Notes: a model not told the origin generated them from the sequence alone. Numbered from the stretch's first letter, positions 7,912 to 17,325 are shown. The stretch is DNA of 64,000 bases from Nitratireductor luteus (GCF_026162365.1 NZ_JAOANW010000009.1:124001-188000); one strand, 5' to 3'. Program-made: numbers and translations.

Positions 7912-10023
7912 TCACATGTTTGCCGCGCGCTTGAAGTCTGCACCTGCAGCTTGCTCCACAGGGCGGGGGCCTTCACCCTGGCGTTTACCGAAGCGAGGCA
8001 GGATAGTACGGATCGAGGCGAAGAGACCGTCCGTGTCGCCATCCTGAGCGCAAGCCTGCAACTTTGCGAACACATCCTGCAGCACCGGAATCGGCACCGG
8101 CGTCGGCATCGCGCCCAGGACACGCGGAACCGGTGGCGAGACTCTCTTTTCGGCTTCGTCGAAAAGTTCCTCGAACAGCTTTTCTCCTGGCCGGCAGCCG
8201 ACAATCTGGATATGTATATCCTTGTCCGGAGTAAATCCGGCCAGTCGGATCATGCGCCGCGCTATGTCTATGATCTTGATGGGTTCGCCCATGTCGAGCA
8301 CAAAGATCTCGCCCTGTCCCAGTTCCTTTTCCAGACCGTATGCCGAGGCCTGAAGAGTAAGCTCGACCGCCTCGCGAATGGTCATGAAAAAGCGCTTCAT
8401 TTCTGGATGGGTCACCGTCAGCGGCCCGCCATGCGCCAGCTGGCGCTTGAACAGCGGTATGAGCGATCCGCTCGAGCCGAGAACATTGCCGAAGCGCACC
8501 GTCATGAAACGGGGACCGCCGGGCTGGCTCAAGCCTTCAAGATCAAGCGCCTGGCAATAAAGCTCGGCAAGCCGTTTGGTGGCGCCCATGACACTGGACG
8601 AATTCACCACCTTGTCCGTGGATATCTGCACCATACCGAGAGCGCGCCATCGCCGCACGGCATCAGCCACGTTACGGGTGCCGCAGACGTTGGTAAGCAC
8701 CCCTTCGCAGGGATTGAGCTCCACCATGGGCACATGTTTAAGGGCGGCGGCATGGAAAACGAGTTCGGGCCTATGCCTCAGGAAAACCTCGTTTACCCGG
8801 TGCTGGTCGCGCACATCGCAAAGATGCGGCGTTCTCGGCACGTGGGCGAACTGTTCGGAAAGCTCGAGATCGATCGAATAGAGATTGAACTCGCAGCTGT
8901 CGATGATGGCCAGATGCGAAGGGCCAAGCGCTGCCACCTGTTTTGTCAGCTCGCTACCGATCGATCCGCCGGCGCCGGTTACGAGCACGCGCCGGCCACG
9001 AATGAAGCGCTGGAGAGCGGCAACATCGAGTGCCGCTTGCGGCCGTTCGAGCAAATCCGTGAGTTCGATGGGCCGCAGCTCAAATTCCTTCGTGAAGCGG
9101 GTGCTGCGCAGCTCCGTTACAGGATTGAGCCGGGAAATGGCCATGCCCATGCGATCGGCCTGCTCGATCAGCCGTTCGGCCGCCTCTCCCTCGAAGGATG
9201 AAGGCGGTGAGGTGAAGATAAGGTGGCGCGGTCTTTCCCCGCGCGCCTCGCACTCGTCCATCACGGCCTCAAAGTCGTCGGTGGTGCCCAGCACGGGAAC
9301 GCCGCGAAGCGTCGTTCCGATCTCGGCCGGTGAATTATCCAGAAAGCCCACCGGCCAGTAAGTGCAATTGCGGTCGCGCTGAAGCGCCCGCAGATAGAGA
9401 TCGGCTTCATGTCCCGCACCGACAAGCAGGACGGGCAGCATGCAGTCGGAGTTTTCCGATGCCGCGCGCGCGGACGGTATCCGGAATTTAAGGTCCTCCT
9501 GGCGGAAACTGAGCCGAACCGCTGCCAGCAGCGGCACAAGCGTCACGACCTCGATGGCAATCACGGAGCCCGGCACTAGGGCCAGGCCCGAATAGAAGAA
9601 CAGGTAGGCCGTGAAGATCGCGGAAGCGAAGAGAACGGCCAGCACAAGAACGATGTAGTCCAGGATCGACGCAAATTTCCATTTCCGCTTGTAAAGACCG
9701 GCGGCCGGAAAGCTGACCGCACAAATCATCACGAACATTGCCGTTATCGAGCCGACCGACATTGCTGTCGTGGTATCAGCGAGAAGCACTTGCGACCCAA
9801 GACGGAGCCAGATCGCTAATACGATGGCTACCGCGCCCAATGCCAGATCCACCGCATAGAGGTGGCGGTTGTGAATGGTCGACTTCACCAGAGAGGTGAA
9901 CCTGGAGCGGACCCCGCGATAGAAGGAATTTCTGCTCGGAGCCGCGGCCAGCAGCGAAAGCGGTGCGGGCACCTTCTGGAAATTCCGCGAATGCGCTCCT
10001 TTGGCAGCCAGATTATTGTCCAT
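7912..10023 (-). CDS. Membrane nucleoside-diphosphate-sugar 4,6-dehydratase (WbpM/CapD type)
   Basis: A 703-residue protein of the large PglF/WbpM/CapD class that dehydrates UDP-GlcNAc-type sugars to 4-keto-6-deoxy forms. Four membrane segments lie in residues 55-173, then a CoA-binding-like domain (VLLVGAGHEADLY, 198-210) and an SDR domain with GAGGSIGSE (350-358). The catalytic region ISTDKVVNSSSVMGATK has Met479 where classical SDRs have Tyr and keeps K483, as in WbpM. The start is ATG 10023. The N-terminus MDNNLAAK is identical to that of the DegT aminotransferase at 17136. A three-copy DNA element lies upstream (10221-10288). The 4-keto product could feed that aminotransferase. Confidence 0.9.
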   Translation of the reverse strand: MDNNLAAKGAHSRNFQKVPAPLSLLAAAPSRNSFYRGVRSRFTSLVKSTIHNRHLYAVDLALGAVAIVLAIWLRLGSQVLLADTTTAMSVGSITAMFVMICAVSFPAAGLYKRKWKFASILDYIVLVLAVLFASAIFTAYLFFYSGLALVPGSVIAIEVVTLVPLLAAVRLSFRQEDLKFRIPSARAASENSDCMLPVLLVGAGHEADLYLRALQRDRNCTYWPVGFLDNSPAEIGTTLRGVPVLGTTDDFEAVMDECEARGERPRHLIFTSPPSSFEGEAAERLIEQADRMGMAISRLNPVTELRSTRFTKEFELRPIELTDLLERPQAALDVAALQRFIRGRRVLVTGAGGSIGSELTKQVAALGPSHLAIIDSCEFNLYSIDLELSEQFAHVPRTPHLCDVRDQHRVNEVFLRHRPELVFHAAALKHVPMVELNPCEGVLTNVCGTRNVADAVRRWRALGMVQISTDKVVNSSSVMGATKRLAELYCQALDLEGLSQPGGPRFMTVRFGNVLGSSGSLIPLFKRQLAHGGPLTVTHPEMKRFFMTIREAVELTLQASAYGLEKELGQGEIFVLDMGEPIKIIDIARRMIRLAGFTPDKDIHIQIVGCRPGEKLFEELFDEAEKRVSPPVPRVLGAMPTPVPIPVLQDVFAKLQACAQDGDTDGLFASIRTILPRFGKRQGEGPRPVEQAAGADFKRAANM

Positions 10024-10220
10024 GCAGACAGACCTCTAAGCGTGGAGCGAAAGAGTGCGGGCGCCTGATCAGCTATCAGACGCGCGTCGTGAAAATCTCG
10101 CTCTGCATCCGTTTCGCTTTCGGAATGCCTTCGGGTAGCTGTGTGAAACCTTCTCCACACAACGAACGGCCGTTCCGAAGCCTTTGTAACTTCTGCTATT
10201 TTGCTGCAAGTGCAGAACGC

Positions 10221-10288
10221 TGCAAAGCAGCCGGAAACGCAAGGCGTGTCAGTTAAAGCCCTGCGGCAGCTTCCGGTTTTGCGCAGTT
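10221..10288. repeat. 68-bp three-copy element, copy 1
   Basis: On the + strand: TGCAAAG (10221-10227), 19 nt, TGTCAGTTAAAGCCC (10247-10261), then CTTCCGGTTTTGCGCAGTT up to 10288. It spans the last codons and stop of the sulfotransferase gene and lies about 200 bp before the dehydratase start. Copies 2 and 3 are at 17259-17325 and 25217-25284 with the same spacing between blocks. Confidence 0.75.
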
Positions 10289-11166
10289 GCCGTTTCGGAT
10301 GTCTCCGCTCTCCTTTCCCCGTCACTTCCCGGCATTTCAAGGGACCCGCGCAGCCAATGCGACAAGTCGCGACGGAGCAGACGGCCCAGCATATCGACAT
10401 CCGGCTCGTAGTGGTCGATCAGCCGTTGACGCAGAGCGTTTGGCAATGGCGGATAGTGTATTTCCTTTGCGAACGCAGCGTGCAGGCGGCGAAACGACGT
10501 AGTCTCCCGCAGAGGTGCGACAACCGGCTTGAGCGGGCGAAACAGGCGGCGCATGGCGGGGCTCAGCATCGGAACGGTCTTGTCCTTCACCTTGCCGCGC
10601 AGCAGGTGATCCGACCCGTCGTCGGACAATCCCAGGAAATTTCTAACCCTGGCGAGTTGCTCTTTGGGGCAAGCGCCCACTGTTTCATAAAGAGTGACCA
10701 GGATGCGCTCGTCCGGGAAGCGGTCGAAATAGATCTGTAGCTGACGATAATAGAGGCCAGCGCCAATCAGGCGGGTATCGTGCGATAGGGTGGGGTCGAG
10801 ATAGCGCTCGATATCACTGCCCACCTCGCCGCGCCGGTACATCATGCAATAGTCCGAATAGGCGCGTTCAACGGGGTTGCGGAGCTGTACCACAAGCTTG
10901 GCGTTCGGCACTTTTCGGGCGATGCGGTCGGCCGCCTCGGGCCTTTCCAGGTAGGAGTTTGATTTTTCTCCGACCACGCGCTCGCCGTCATTCAACGGAA
11001 ATTGCGCTAGATACCAGTCATCGCCCCTGGCGAACTCGCGGCTGAAGTAATGCAGTTCGGGATCCGGCATCGAAACGACAGGGTCCGCCTGAAGAGATCG
11101 CTGCAGCCAAGTGGTGGCGCTCTTTGTCGCGCCGATGATCAGGAAATGGATATCGTCAAAGGTCAT
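10249..11166 (-). CDS. Sulfotransferase domain protein
   Basis: A 305-residue PAPS-dependent sulfotransferase. The 5'-phosphosulfate loop is FLIIGATKSATTWLQ near the N-terminus (residues 8-22) and the 3'-phosphate motif is RNPVERAYSDY. The family (heparan N-sulfotransferase-like, NodH-like) transfers sulfate to sugar hydroxyls or amines; in this locus the acceptor is probably the repeat unit or its lipid-linked form. The start at 11166 forms an ATGA overlap with the upstream glycosyltransferase stop; an ATG at 11178 is possible. The last codons (GFN then TGA) lie inside copy 1 of the three-copy element, so the element dictates the C-terminal residues. Confidence 0.88.
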   Translation of the reverse strand: MTFDDIHFLIIGATKSATTWLQRSLQADPVVSMPDPELHYFSREFARGDDWYLAQFPLNDGERVVGEKSNSYLERPEAADRIARKVPNAKLVVQLRNPVERAYSDYCMMYRRGEVGSDIERYLDPTLSHDTRLIGAGLYYRQLQIYFDRFPDERILVTLYETVGACPKEQLARVRNFLGLSDDGSDHLLRGKVKDKTVPMLSPAMRRLFRPLKPVVAPLRETTSFRRLHAAFAKEIHYPPLPNALRQRLIDHYEPDVDMLGRLLRRDLSHWLRGSLEMPGSDGERRAETSETATAQNRKLPQGFN

Positions 11167-12380
11167 CGAACCGTCCATTGATCGGAATTGCGCTGAATAT
11201 TGCGCGGTTGCTCTTGACCGCTGAGCAGCACGCGATAGATCGCCATGAGCTCGCGCGCATGCGTTTCCACGCCGTAGCTGGCGTAGGCGCATTCGCGTGC
11301 AGCCCGTGTGATCCGGCTTCGGTAGCCGCGGTCGGTCAGGAGCGAATGTACCGGCTCGACGAAACGCTCCGGCGCCTCGGGAGGCACGAGAAGGCCGGTG
11401 ACACCATGTTCGATGGCTTCGGGATTGCCGCCGTCATCGGTCGCCACGACCGGCGTACCAAGGAACATCGCCTCAATCAGCGTGCGCCCGAAGGGCTCGC
11501 GAACAGCGGTGATCAAAAGAATGTCGATCGCCTGCATCCACGGTTCCACCGGGCTGCGGAAACCCATCAGCCGAATCCGGCTGCCTATACCGAGTGCTTC
11601 GGCCCGCTGTGTCACCGCCTGCCCGAGTTCGGGGGATTCGGTTCCAGGAGCGCCGAACAACAACCCCATTACCGGCATCTCAGGATAGCGCCGGACATAG
11701 GCAGCAACAGCTTCGACAAAATCCAAGGGCCGCTTGCGCTCGATCAGGACGCCGAAATAGCCTAGGAACAGCGTTTCGGAAGAGCAGCCGAGCGCCTCGA
11801 TCAGCATTGCTCGGGCAGCAGACCTGTCGCAGGTTTCAGACGGTACGTCGAACGGGCTATGGATGACAGAAAGCTTCCGGCTAACGTCGACCAGCGGACG
11901 TTGCGGCCTTGCGAACCGGGAAACCGTCACGATGTGGCCTGCCACCAGAGGCGCCAGCCAGTTCACCCCGCGCGCATCCGGATCGCCACGATGATGCCAG
12001 ACCTGCCGCGCCCCGGCCAGCCGCGCCGGCAAGGCCCACACCGCATGGATACGACCATCATTAGTATGGACAAGGTCGATATCGTTCTCTTTCAGGAAAT
12101 GGGTTAACGGTGCCAGTGCACGGATTGTATAGCGCAGACCCCGCAGCGCAGCGGCGGGCTGGGAATTGCGGCCAGGAAACGGCCTGGCAGGAGCTCTGAC
12201 GAAGGGAATGCCTCGCTCGGTCAGGTAGCCCGCCAGCGGCCCGTCGACGACGTGTAGCGCCACAAGAGCCCGCACAAAGCGGCGGTCCAAAGCCTGGATA
12301 AACCGGACCGCCGAGACATGACTGCCGCCAATCTCATCGCCGACGAATGGAAAGCAAACAGAGATAGGTCGAGCAAGCAT
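11163..12380 (-). CDS. GT4-family glycosyltransferase
   Basis: A 405-residue retaining glycosyltransferase of the GT-B fold, cytosolic or peripheral to the inner membrane. The N-terminal domain opens with ISVCFPFVGDEIGGSHVSAV (glycine-rich acceptor loop); the C-terminal domain has the E-x7-E motif in EPFGRTLIEAMFLGTPVVA, the diagnostic donor-binding segment. The start at 12380 has GAGG 5 nt upstream; the frame is open 34 codons further, but those residues do not resemble the family. It overlaps the sulfotransferase by ATGA, so the two are translationally coupled. Donor and acceptor sugars cannot be told from sequence. Confidence 0.88.
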   Translation of the reverse strand: MLARPISVCFPFVGDEIGGSHVSAVRFIQALDRRFVRALVALHVVDGPLAGYLTERGIPFVRAPARPFPGRNSQPAAALRGLRYTIRALAPLTHFLKENDIDLVHTNDGRIHAVWALPARLAGARQVWHHRGDPDARGVNWLAPLVAGHIVTVSRFARPQRPLVDVSRKLSVIHSPFDVPSETCDRSAARAMLIEALGCSSETLFLGYFGVLIERKRPLDFVEAVAAYVRRYPEMPVMGLLFGAPGTESPELGQAVTQRAEALGIGSRIRLMGFRSPVEPWMQAIDILLITAVREPFGRTLIEAMFLGTPVVATDDGGNPEAIEHGVTGLLVPPEAPERFVEPVHSLLTDRGYRSRITRAARECAYASYGVETHARELMAIYRVLLSGQEQPRNIQRNSDQWTVR

Positions 12381-12498
12381 GAAATCCTCAAGAGGAGCGG
12401 CGGAACCCGAATTCGGTTTCTGGAGGCAACCGTGCCGATGCCTGAACTGAAGATACGCATAAACCTTTCTGGCTGAAACCATTGCTCCGTCAGGAAAA

Positions 12499-13956
12499 TC
12501 AGCAGCTTGTGGCCGTATTGTCAGTCAGAGATCTCCGTCGCGTCTCACCGATGCGCGGAGGCTCCTCTTTCGGCAGGGTTGCATCTGGCGCGTCCGGAGG
12601 CAGGGCGTTGGGATGCGATTTTATTTCTCCATGGAAAGCGATGAGCAATCCGGCAAGCCAAAGCCCTCCCATCACCGCATGGGCGACATTCGCCCCCATT
12701 GCGCCCAGTACGGGAATCATTGCGAGCGCCGTTGCGTGGAAGACAAGTGTTGAAACGACGACGATTTTCAGAACGACTGGTTGGCGCCCCATGGCAAGAA
12801 GTGCCGAACGCACCGCGCTGCCGCTCAGCATCATCGTCACTGCGATCAACTGCACGACGACCAGGGGACCTGCCGCCTCGAATTCGGGGCCAGCCGTCCA
12901 GTGGAGCACCGGCTCGATCCAGAGCAACGCGGCCGTGAACACCGCTACTCCGAAGGCCAGCAGGAAGATCTCGGTCTGCAGAACGATGCGGCGAAACTCC
13001 GATACCGCCCGTTGCGCCCACAGCCGGGAGATGTCGGGATAAACCACCGCCTGCACTTGAACCCCCAAATGCAGCACGAGGCGGCCGAGACGTTTGGCCA
13101 CGTGGTAAAACCCGGCCGCGGGCGCCCCAGCGAGCGCTCCAACGAGCAGAGTGTCGAACTCCGTTGTGCTTGAACGCACCGTCATTTCGACCTTGCTGCC
13201 GAGAGTGAAAGCCCATAGCCCGTTGAAACGCTTCGTCACTCCGGTCAGTGGCGCCTTCAGAAGGTTCCGGACTCCCTGGCGGCGCAGTTCGACAAAGGCC
13301 AGGGTTAGAGAGATCAGCGAACCGGCAACCTGACTCACCGCCCAAGCAACCACGAAATAGGAAAGACCGGCGCCCGCCAAAAAGCCTGCAGCACACAGAA
13401 TGAGACGCAATATCGTGCTGATCAGCGAGCCGTATGCAATCAGCCTGAATCGGCCGGCCAGACGCAGAACGGCTGTCGGAAACCCGTCGACCTGAAACAA
13501 CAGGACGGTCGAGTAGATAAGAACGTGCTGAACATTGCTATCGCTGATGCCGACAAGCGGTCCGAAGATCAGGGCGAAGCCGACTGCCATTCCGTACGCC
13601 GTCAGCGCCGCCGAAAGGTCGACGAGAAGACCGAATTTCATCAATGCCCTGTAGGCGTTTCCATCTTCCCGCCCCCGTTCCTCGGCGCCATACTTGATGA
13701 GCGGCTGCCAGGTCTGGAACGCGATCAGGAGCTGAACTGATCGGGCATAGCTGTATGTAAGAGCGAGGATGCCGAAGTCATTGGGACCGAGGGCGCGGGC
13801 CGTTACCACGAAGGCCAGGAGCCCGACGACCGAGTTCATGATGTTGCCGGTAATCAAATGACCGATGCTGACGAGCCGGGCACGCAGCGACGCCTCGTCG
13901 CGCCAGAACCTGCGGGCACGCCGACCAAGTGAGTGAACGGTGGCCGGTAAAGACAA
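12499..13956 (-). CDS. Polysaccharide flippase (Wzx-type, MATE/MOP superfamily)
   Basis: A 485-residue integral membrane protein with about 12-14 hydrophobic segments and the family pattern at the N-terminus (GHLITGNIMNSVVGLLAFVV, then ARALGPNDFGILALTYSY). Such proteins flip undecaprenyl-linked repeat units across the inner membrane. Start: TTG at 13956, with a G-run 6 nt upstream; no better-placed start exists. It is 118 nt before the GT4 gene on the same strand. Together with the Wzy-like polymerase and ExoP/ExoF-like proteins it defines a Wzx/Wzy-type pathway. Confidence 0.87.
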   Translation of the reverse strand: MSLPATVHSLGRRARRFWRDEASLRARLVSIGHLITGNIMNSVVGLLAFVVTARALGPNDFGILALTYSYARSVQLLIAFQTWQPLIKYGAEERGREDGNAYRALMKFGLLVDLSAALTAYGMAVGFALIFGPLVGISDSNVQHVLIYSTVLLFQVDGFPTAVLRLAGRFRLIAYGSLISTILRLILCAAGFLAGAGLSYFVVAWAVSQVAGSLISLTLAFVELRRQGVRNLLKAPLTGVTKRFNGLWAFTLGSKVEMTVRSSTTEFDTLLVGALAGAPAAGFYHVAKRLGRLVLHLGVQVQAVVYPDISRLWAQRAVSEFRRIVLQTEIFLLAFGVAVFTAALLWIEPVLHWTAGPEFEAAGPLVVVQLIAVTMMLSGSAVRSALLAMGRQPVVLKIVVVSTLVFHATALAMIPVLGAMGANVAHAVMGGLWLAGLLIAFHGEIKSHPNALPPDAPDATLPKEEPPRIGETRRRSLTDNTATSC

Positions 13957-14123
13957 TCGATGCCCCCCACCACAGCGCCCTGCCCTATTACGGCTGAGCA
14001 GCGATACGAAATAGCGATGCGTCGCCCCGTGAGATGGACGACACTATGCGGACGCCAGATGATCCCACCCGACGGCAAGATGCTATAAGGTCGGATGACG
14101 ACACTTCCCCGACAGGAAAAACC

Positions 14124-14849
14124 TTACATTTCCACCGCATCATGGCCGGTGCGGATGCCGCGATCGCGCTGCAGCCAGGCTAGGCACTCGTCGAGTGCAT
14201 CCAGGCTGGTGATGCGCGCATGAGGCTCATGTGCGGCACTGGGAGCCGTCAGATGATGAATCCGCGCGGGACGCGCTATCTGCACGGTATACCAGCCACG
14301 GGCGCGAGGAGTCACGAAATCCTTGACCGGATTGTCCGCCACGTAAACGAGCGGGGCGCGCGCAGGTCCGGCCCACTTCTCGACCTGTGCGAAAGCACGT
14401 GGATGCGGCTTGCCGAAGCCCTGACCGAACGCTCCGGTGCAGATGATGCAGCCGATATATTCCTCGAGCCCCAACGCAAGCGTTTTCGCGCGCTGAGTGG
14501 AGCTTGGGCCATCGGTTATCATGGCGCAAGGGATATCGCGGGAGCGCGAGACGAGATAGCGCGCCGCGTCGGCAGTCAGGTCGATATCCGGTCGATGCGA
14601 CCGATAGACCTCTACGAGTTGCTCAACCAGCCCGCGATCAGGCCCTAGGCCGAGTTTCATCAACGCCAGGTCGAAAACGTGGAGCCGTTCTCCCGCCGCA
14701 AACAACGTGAGGCACGCTTGGCCAAGCCCATCCACGCCGGCCGTCCGGCGGAGCCAAGCATCGGCGGCGGCAAAGCCGCTCAGCACGAAATCGCGTTCTA
14801 GATACAAGGTGTCGTCGAGGTCGAAAACGACCAGTGTCGGCGCGGACAT
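14124..14849 (-). CDS. HAD-superfamily hydrolase
   Basis: A 241-residue haloacid dehalogenase-type phosphatase. Motif I is VVFDLDDTLYLERDF, with the nucleophile Asp in DLDDT; motif II is MITDGPSSTQ, and the late acidic motif is VYVADNPVKDF. Length fits a subclass I or YjjG-like phosphatase. The start at 14849 lies 5 nt after the ATP-grasp stop, so both are in one transcript with the DegT gene. Its substrate could be a phosphorylated sugar or other intermediate used to decorate the polysaccharide; there is no direct evidence. Confidence 0.87.
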   Translation of the reverse strand: MSAPTLVVFDLDDTLYLERDFVLSGFAAADAWLRRTAGVDGLGQACLTLFAAGERLHVFDLALMKLGLGPDRGLVEQLVEVYRSHRPDIDLTADAARYLVSRSRDIPCAMITDGPSSTQRAKTLALGLEEYIGCIICTGAFGQGFGKPHPRAFAQVEKWAGPARAPLVYVADNPVKDFVTPRARGWYTVQIARPARIHHLTAPSAAHEPHARITSLDALDECLAWLQRDRGIRTGHDAVEM

Positions 14850-14854
14850 GACCC

Positions 14855-15817
14855 CTACCCACGGAAAATCGCCGCGTCGTAGCGCAGCATCAACGCCTCG
14901 GAGCGCCAATCGTCATGCGCAGTCGAAGGCAGGTCGACTACCTCCTCCAGCAGCCAACGCGTGTATTCAGCACCCGCGTAATGAACGAGCGGATAGCCGC
15001 CGCCAAACCGCGCATTTATATCGAAGACGCAGGGCCCGACCCTCTTGTCCACAATCACTTGGAAGCAAAGAACGCCGCGCGCAGACGGTAACGCCCGTGC
15101 GACACCTTCCGCCAGTTCGCGGAGCACCGGAACGCGCTCGGTCTGCCCTTTCTCGACCTCTCCGGCACGAACGCGCAAACGCCGATGCACCACGGCGTTG
15201 CACAACACGCCGTCCTGGTCGAGGAACATATTGACCGTGTATTCCGGCCCGATGAGCAATTGCTGCAGTATCATCGGTTCATCGGGAACTTCGGGCAGAT
15301 CCGCAGAACTGTTCGCTACCTTGATGTTTCGGCTTGCGCTGCCGCCGGTGGGCTTCAAGAACATCGGCCAGACGATCGGATAGGCGGAGGCATGCGCTGC
15401 CTCGAGCGGCACGGTCCAGGGCACAGGAACACCGGCTGCCTCCATCACCTGAGCCGTCTTGAGCTTGTCGCGGACTACGTCGATGACGCAGGGCGGACTG
15501 ACATGTACGCGTGCGCCGACGGACCTGAACCGTTCCGCAGAAGCTGCAAGCGGTGCCAGTTCCGGATCGATTGTCGGAACGACAAGCTGGACACCGCCTT
15601 CGCGCACGATATCGAGCATCGCTTCCACGAATCCCGGATCGTCGCATTTAGGCACCGCAAAGGCCCGGTCGGCCGCCTGGCAGGCTGCACTAAGCTGCGG
15701 CTCCCGATCGCAAGCGAGCACGTCCAGCTCGATTCCGAGCGTCGCCGCAGACCTGCGGAAACACTCGATGAGACCGACCCGTCGCCCTGCTGACGAAACC
15801 AGGATGGTAACGCGCAT
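14855..15817 (-). CDS. ATP-grasp ligase (carbamoyl-phosphate-synthase-like)
   Basis: A 320-residue ATP-grasp protein. The pre-grasp domain opens with VTILVSSAGRRVGLIECFRR; DKLKTAQVMEAAGVPVPWTV and MFLKPTGGSASRNI form the ATP-binding lid, and FDINARFGGGYPLVHYAGAEY carries the metal-binding Asn/Glu region. Proteins of this kind ligate carboxylates to amines or make carbamoyl-type intermediates. The genuine start is ATG 15817; the long open frame to 16189 runs antisense-free through the neighbouring aminotransferase and is ignored. Position between a DegT aminotransferase and a HAD phosphatase suggests amide formation on an amino sugar, which is inference. Confidence 0.85.
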   Translation of the reverse strand: MRVTILVSSAGRRVGLIECFRRSAATLGIELDVLACDREPQLSAACQAADRAFAVPKCDDPGFVEAMLDIVREGGVQLVVPTIDPELAPLAASAERFRSVGARVHVSPPCVIDVVRDKLKTAQVMEAAGVPVPWTVPLEAAHASAYPIVWPMFLKPTGGSASRNIKVANSSADLPEVPDEPMILQQLLIGPEYTVNMFLDQDGVLCNAVVHRRLRVRAGEVEKGQTERVPVLRELAEGVARALPSARGVLCFQVIVDKRVGPCVFDINARFGGGYPLVHYAGAEYTRWLLEEVVDLPSTAHDDWRSEALMLRYDAAIFRG

Positions 15818-15846
15818 CTGTTTCGTGCCACCCGCTCTGCAAACAG

Positions 15847-17136
15847 CTACGATACAAGTGCCGCGCGCCGTCGCGCGATGCCAGGCGTCAGATCGGCCGT
15901 AGCTTCCTGCATGACCCTGCACACAGCGCGGGCTACCTTGTGCATGGCGGCGCGGCTTTGGCAGGGGTCGACCAGAAACGCCAGACTTGTCTCTCCGAGT
16001 TCGGCGGCGACCGGAAGACGCGCCGGTGGGGCCATGCCGGAATCCGTGAAGGCTTTTTCCCGATAGATCTCCGGGCAACTCCCCGTGAAACCGACAACAC
16101 CGGATGCATTGAGTTCTGACAGTATCCGATCCCGGCTCCAGCCGTTTTTCAGCCTTTCGGGCCGCACGAATGTGTAGAAGCGATACCACGCGTGCCGCAT
16201 GTGCGGCGGCGGCTGCGGGGTTCTCAACCCCGGCAGATCGCGCAAGGCATCGATAAGAACGGCTGCATTTGCCGCGCGCTGCGATTGCCAGCCGGGCAGC
16301 CGCTCGAGCTGCCTCAGGCCGATCGCTGCTTGGATTTCCGTCATCCGGTAGTTGGAGCCAAAGCTTTCATGAAGCCAGCGGAAGCCGGGCGCATGGCCTT
16401 TCTGGAACACTGTCTCATAGGCCTTGCCATGGTCCTTTCGGCTCCAGGCCCGCCTCCAGATCACCTCGTCGTCCATTGCCAGAAGCCCGCCTTCGCCACC
16501 GGTACTCAAGATCTTGTCCTGACAGAAGGAGAAGGCCGATATGTCGCCGAAGCTTCCGACCGGGTGGCCGGCAAATGTAGCGCCATGAGCCTGAGCGCAG
16601 TCCTCGATCACGAATATCCCATGCCGGCGGGCAAGGCGCATAATCGCCGGCATGTCGGCGGGCCAGCCTGCCAGGTGAACCACGATGACGGCCTTGGTGC
16701 GCGGGGTGAGCACTTCCGCAATGGTCTCCGCGGTTATGGCCTGGCTTTCCGGGTCGACATCAGTAAAGATCGGCACGCCGCCGGCCATCGGCACGCAGGC
16801 GGCGGAAGCGACAAAGCTGCGTGGCGTGACAATGACCTCATCGCCCGGCTGAAGGCCGATCGCATGAAGCGCGACATCGAGCGCAACCGTTCCATTCGCC
16901 AGTGCGATCGCGCGGCGACGGTCGAGCAACGCTGCATAGGTATCCTCGAACTCGGTCACCTTGCCACCCGTCCACGCATTGACCTTGCCGGATCGCAGCA
17001 CGGCCATGGCGTCCTCGATCTGCTCCTCGTCATAGTAGGGCCAACGGTTCCCGACCGCCCCGTCGCGCACCGACTTCCTCGTGCGCGCGCCGAACCTGCG
17101 TGCCTGTACTTCCTTGGCGGCCAGATTGTTGTCCAT
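15847..17136 (-). CDS. DegT/DnrJ/EryC1 aminotransferase
   Basis: A 429-residue PLP-dependent sugar aminotransferase. The PLP lysine is K208 in SFCQDKILSTGGEGG; VIEDCAQAHGA (Asp179) contacts the pyridine nitrogen and SNYRMTEIQAAIG is a family hallmark. It probably aminates a keto sugar, the most likely source being the WbpM/CapD-type dehydratase. The start is ATG 17136, with GAGGAG 9 nt upstream. Residues 1-8 are MDNNLAAK, the same as in the dehydratase, with the three nucleotide differences all synonymous. The normal fold starts only near residue 30, so this is an added N-terminal arm. Confidence 0.92.
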   Translation of the reverse strand: MDNNLAAKEVQARRFGARTRKSVRDGAVGNRWPYYDEEQIEDAMAVLRSGKVNAWTGGKVTEFEDTYAALLDRRRAIALANGTVALDVALHAIGLQPGDEVIVTPRSFVASAACVPMAGGVPIFTDVDPESQAITAETIAEVLTPRTKAVIVVHLAGWPADMPAIMRLARRHGIFVIEDCAQAHGATFAGHPVGSFGDISAFSFCQDKILSTGGEGGLLAMDDEVIWRRAWSRKDHGKAYETVFQKGHAPGFRWLHESFGSNYRMTEIQAAIGLRQLERLPGWQSQRAANAAVLIDALRDLPGLRTPQPPPHMRHAWYRFYTFVRPERLKNGWSRDRILSELNASGVVGFTGSCPEIYREKAFTDSGMAPPARLPVAAELGETSLAFLVDPCQSRAAMHKVARAVCRVMQEATADLTPGIARRRAALVS

Positions 17137-17258
17137 CACGACCAGCTCCTCTGTCGAACAGCGGTAGAAACATCGGCCTGCGCTTTGACACGCAGGCTGT
17201 TGCCTAGGACGCCGACAGGCGTTCCGGCTTCCGCCATCCTTGAGAGATCGGCCAGGCT

Positions 17259-17325
17259 TGCAAAGGGGCGCGAAACCCAACGTTTGTCAGTTAAACCCCG
17301 CCACCGTTTCCGGTTTTACGCAGTT
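17259..17325. repeat. 68-bp three-copy element, copy 2
   Basis: TGCAAAG (17259-17265), 19 nt, TGTCAGTTAAACCCC (17285-17299), then GTTTCCGGTTTTACGCAGTT to 17325, one nucleotide shorter than copies 1 and 3. It covers the stop of the small hypothetical gene and lies about 150 bp before the aminotransferase start. Confidence 0.75.

Noticed and set aside
15818-16189. N-terminal extension of the ATP-grasp gene to 16189
   Set aside because: The added residues are antisense-free but overlap the aminotransferase coding region and show no ATP-grasp similarity; ATG 15817 fits the domain start.
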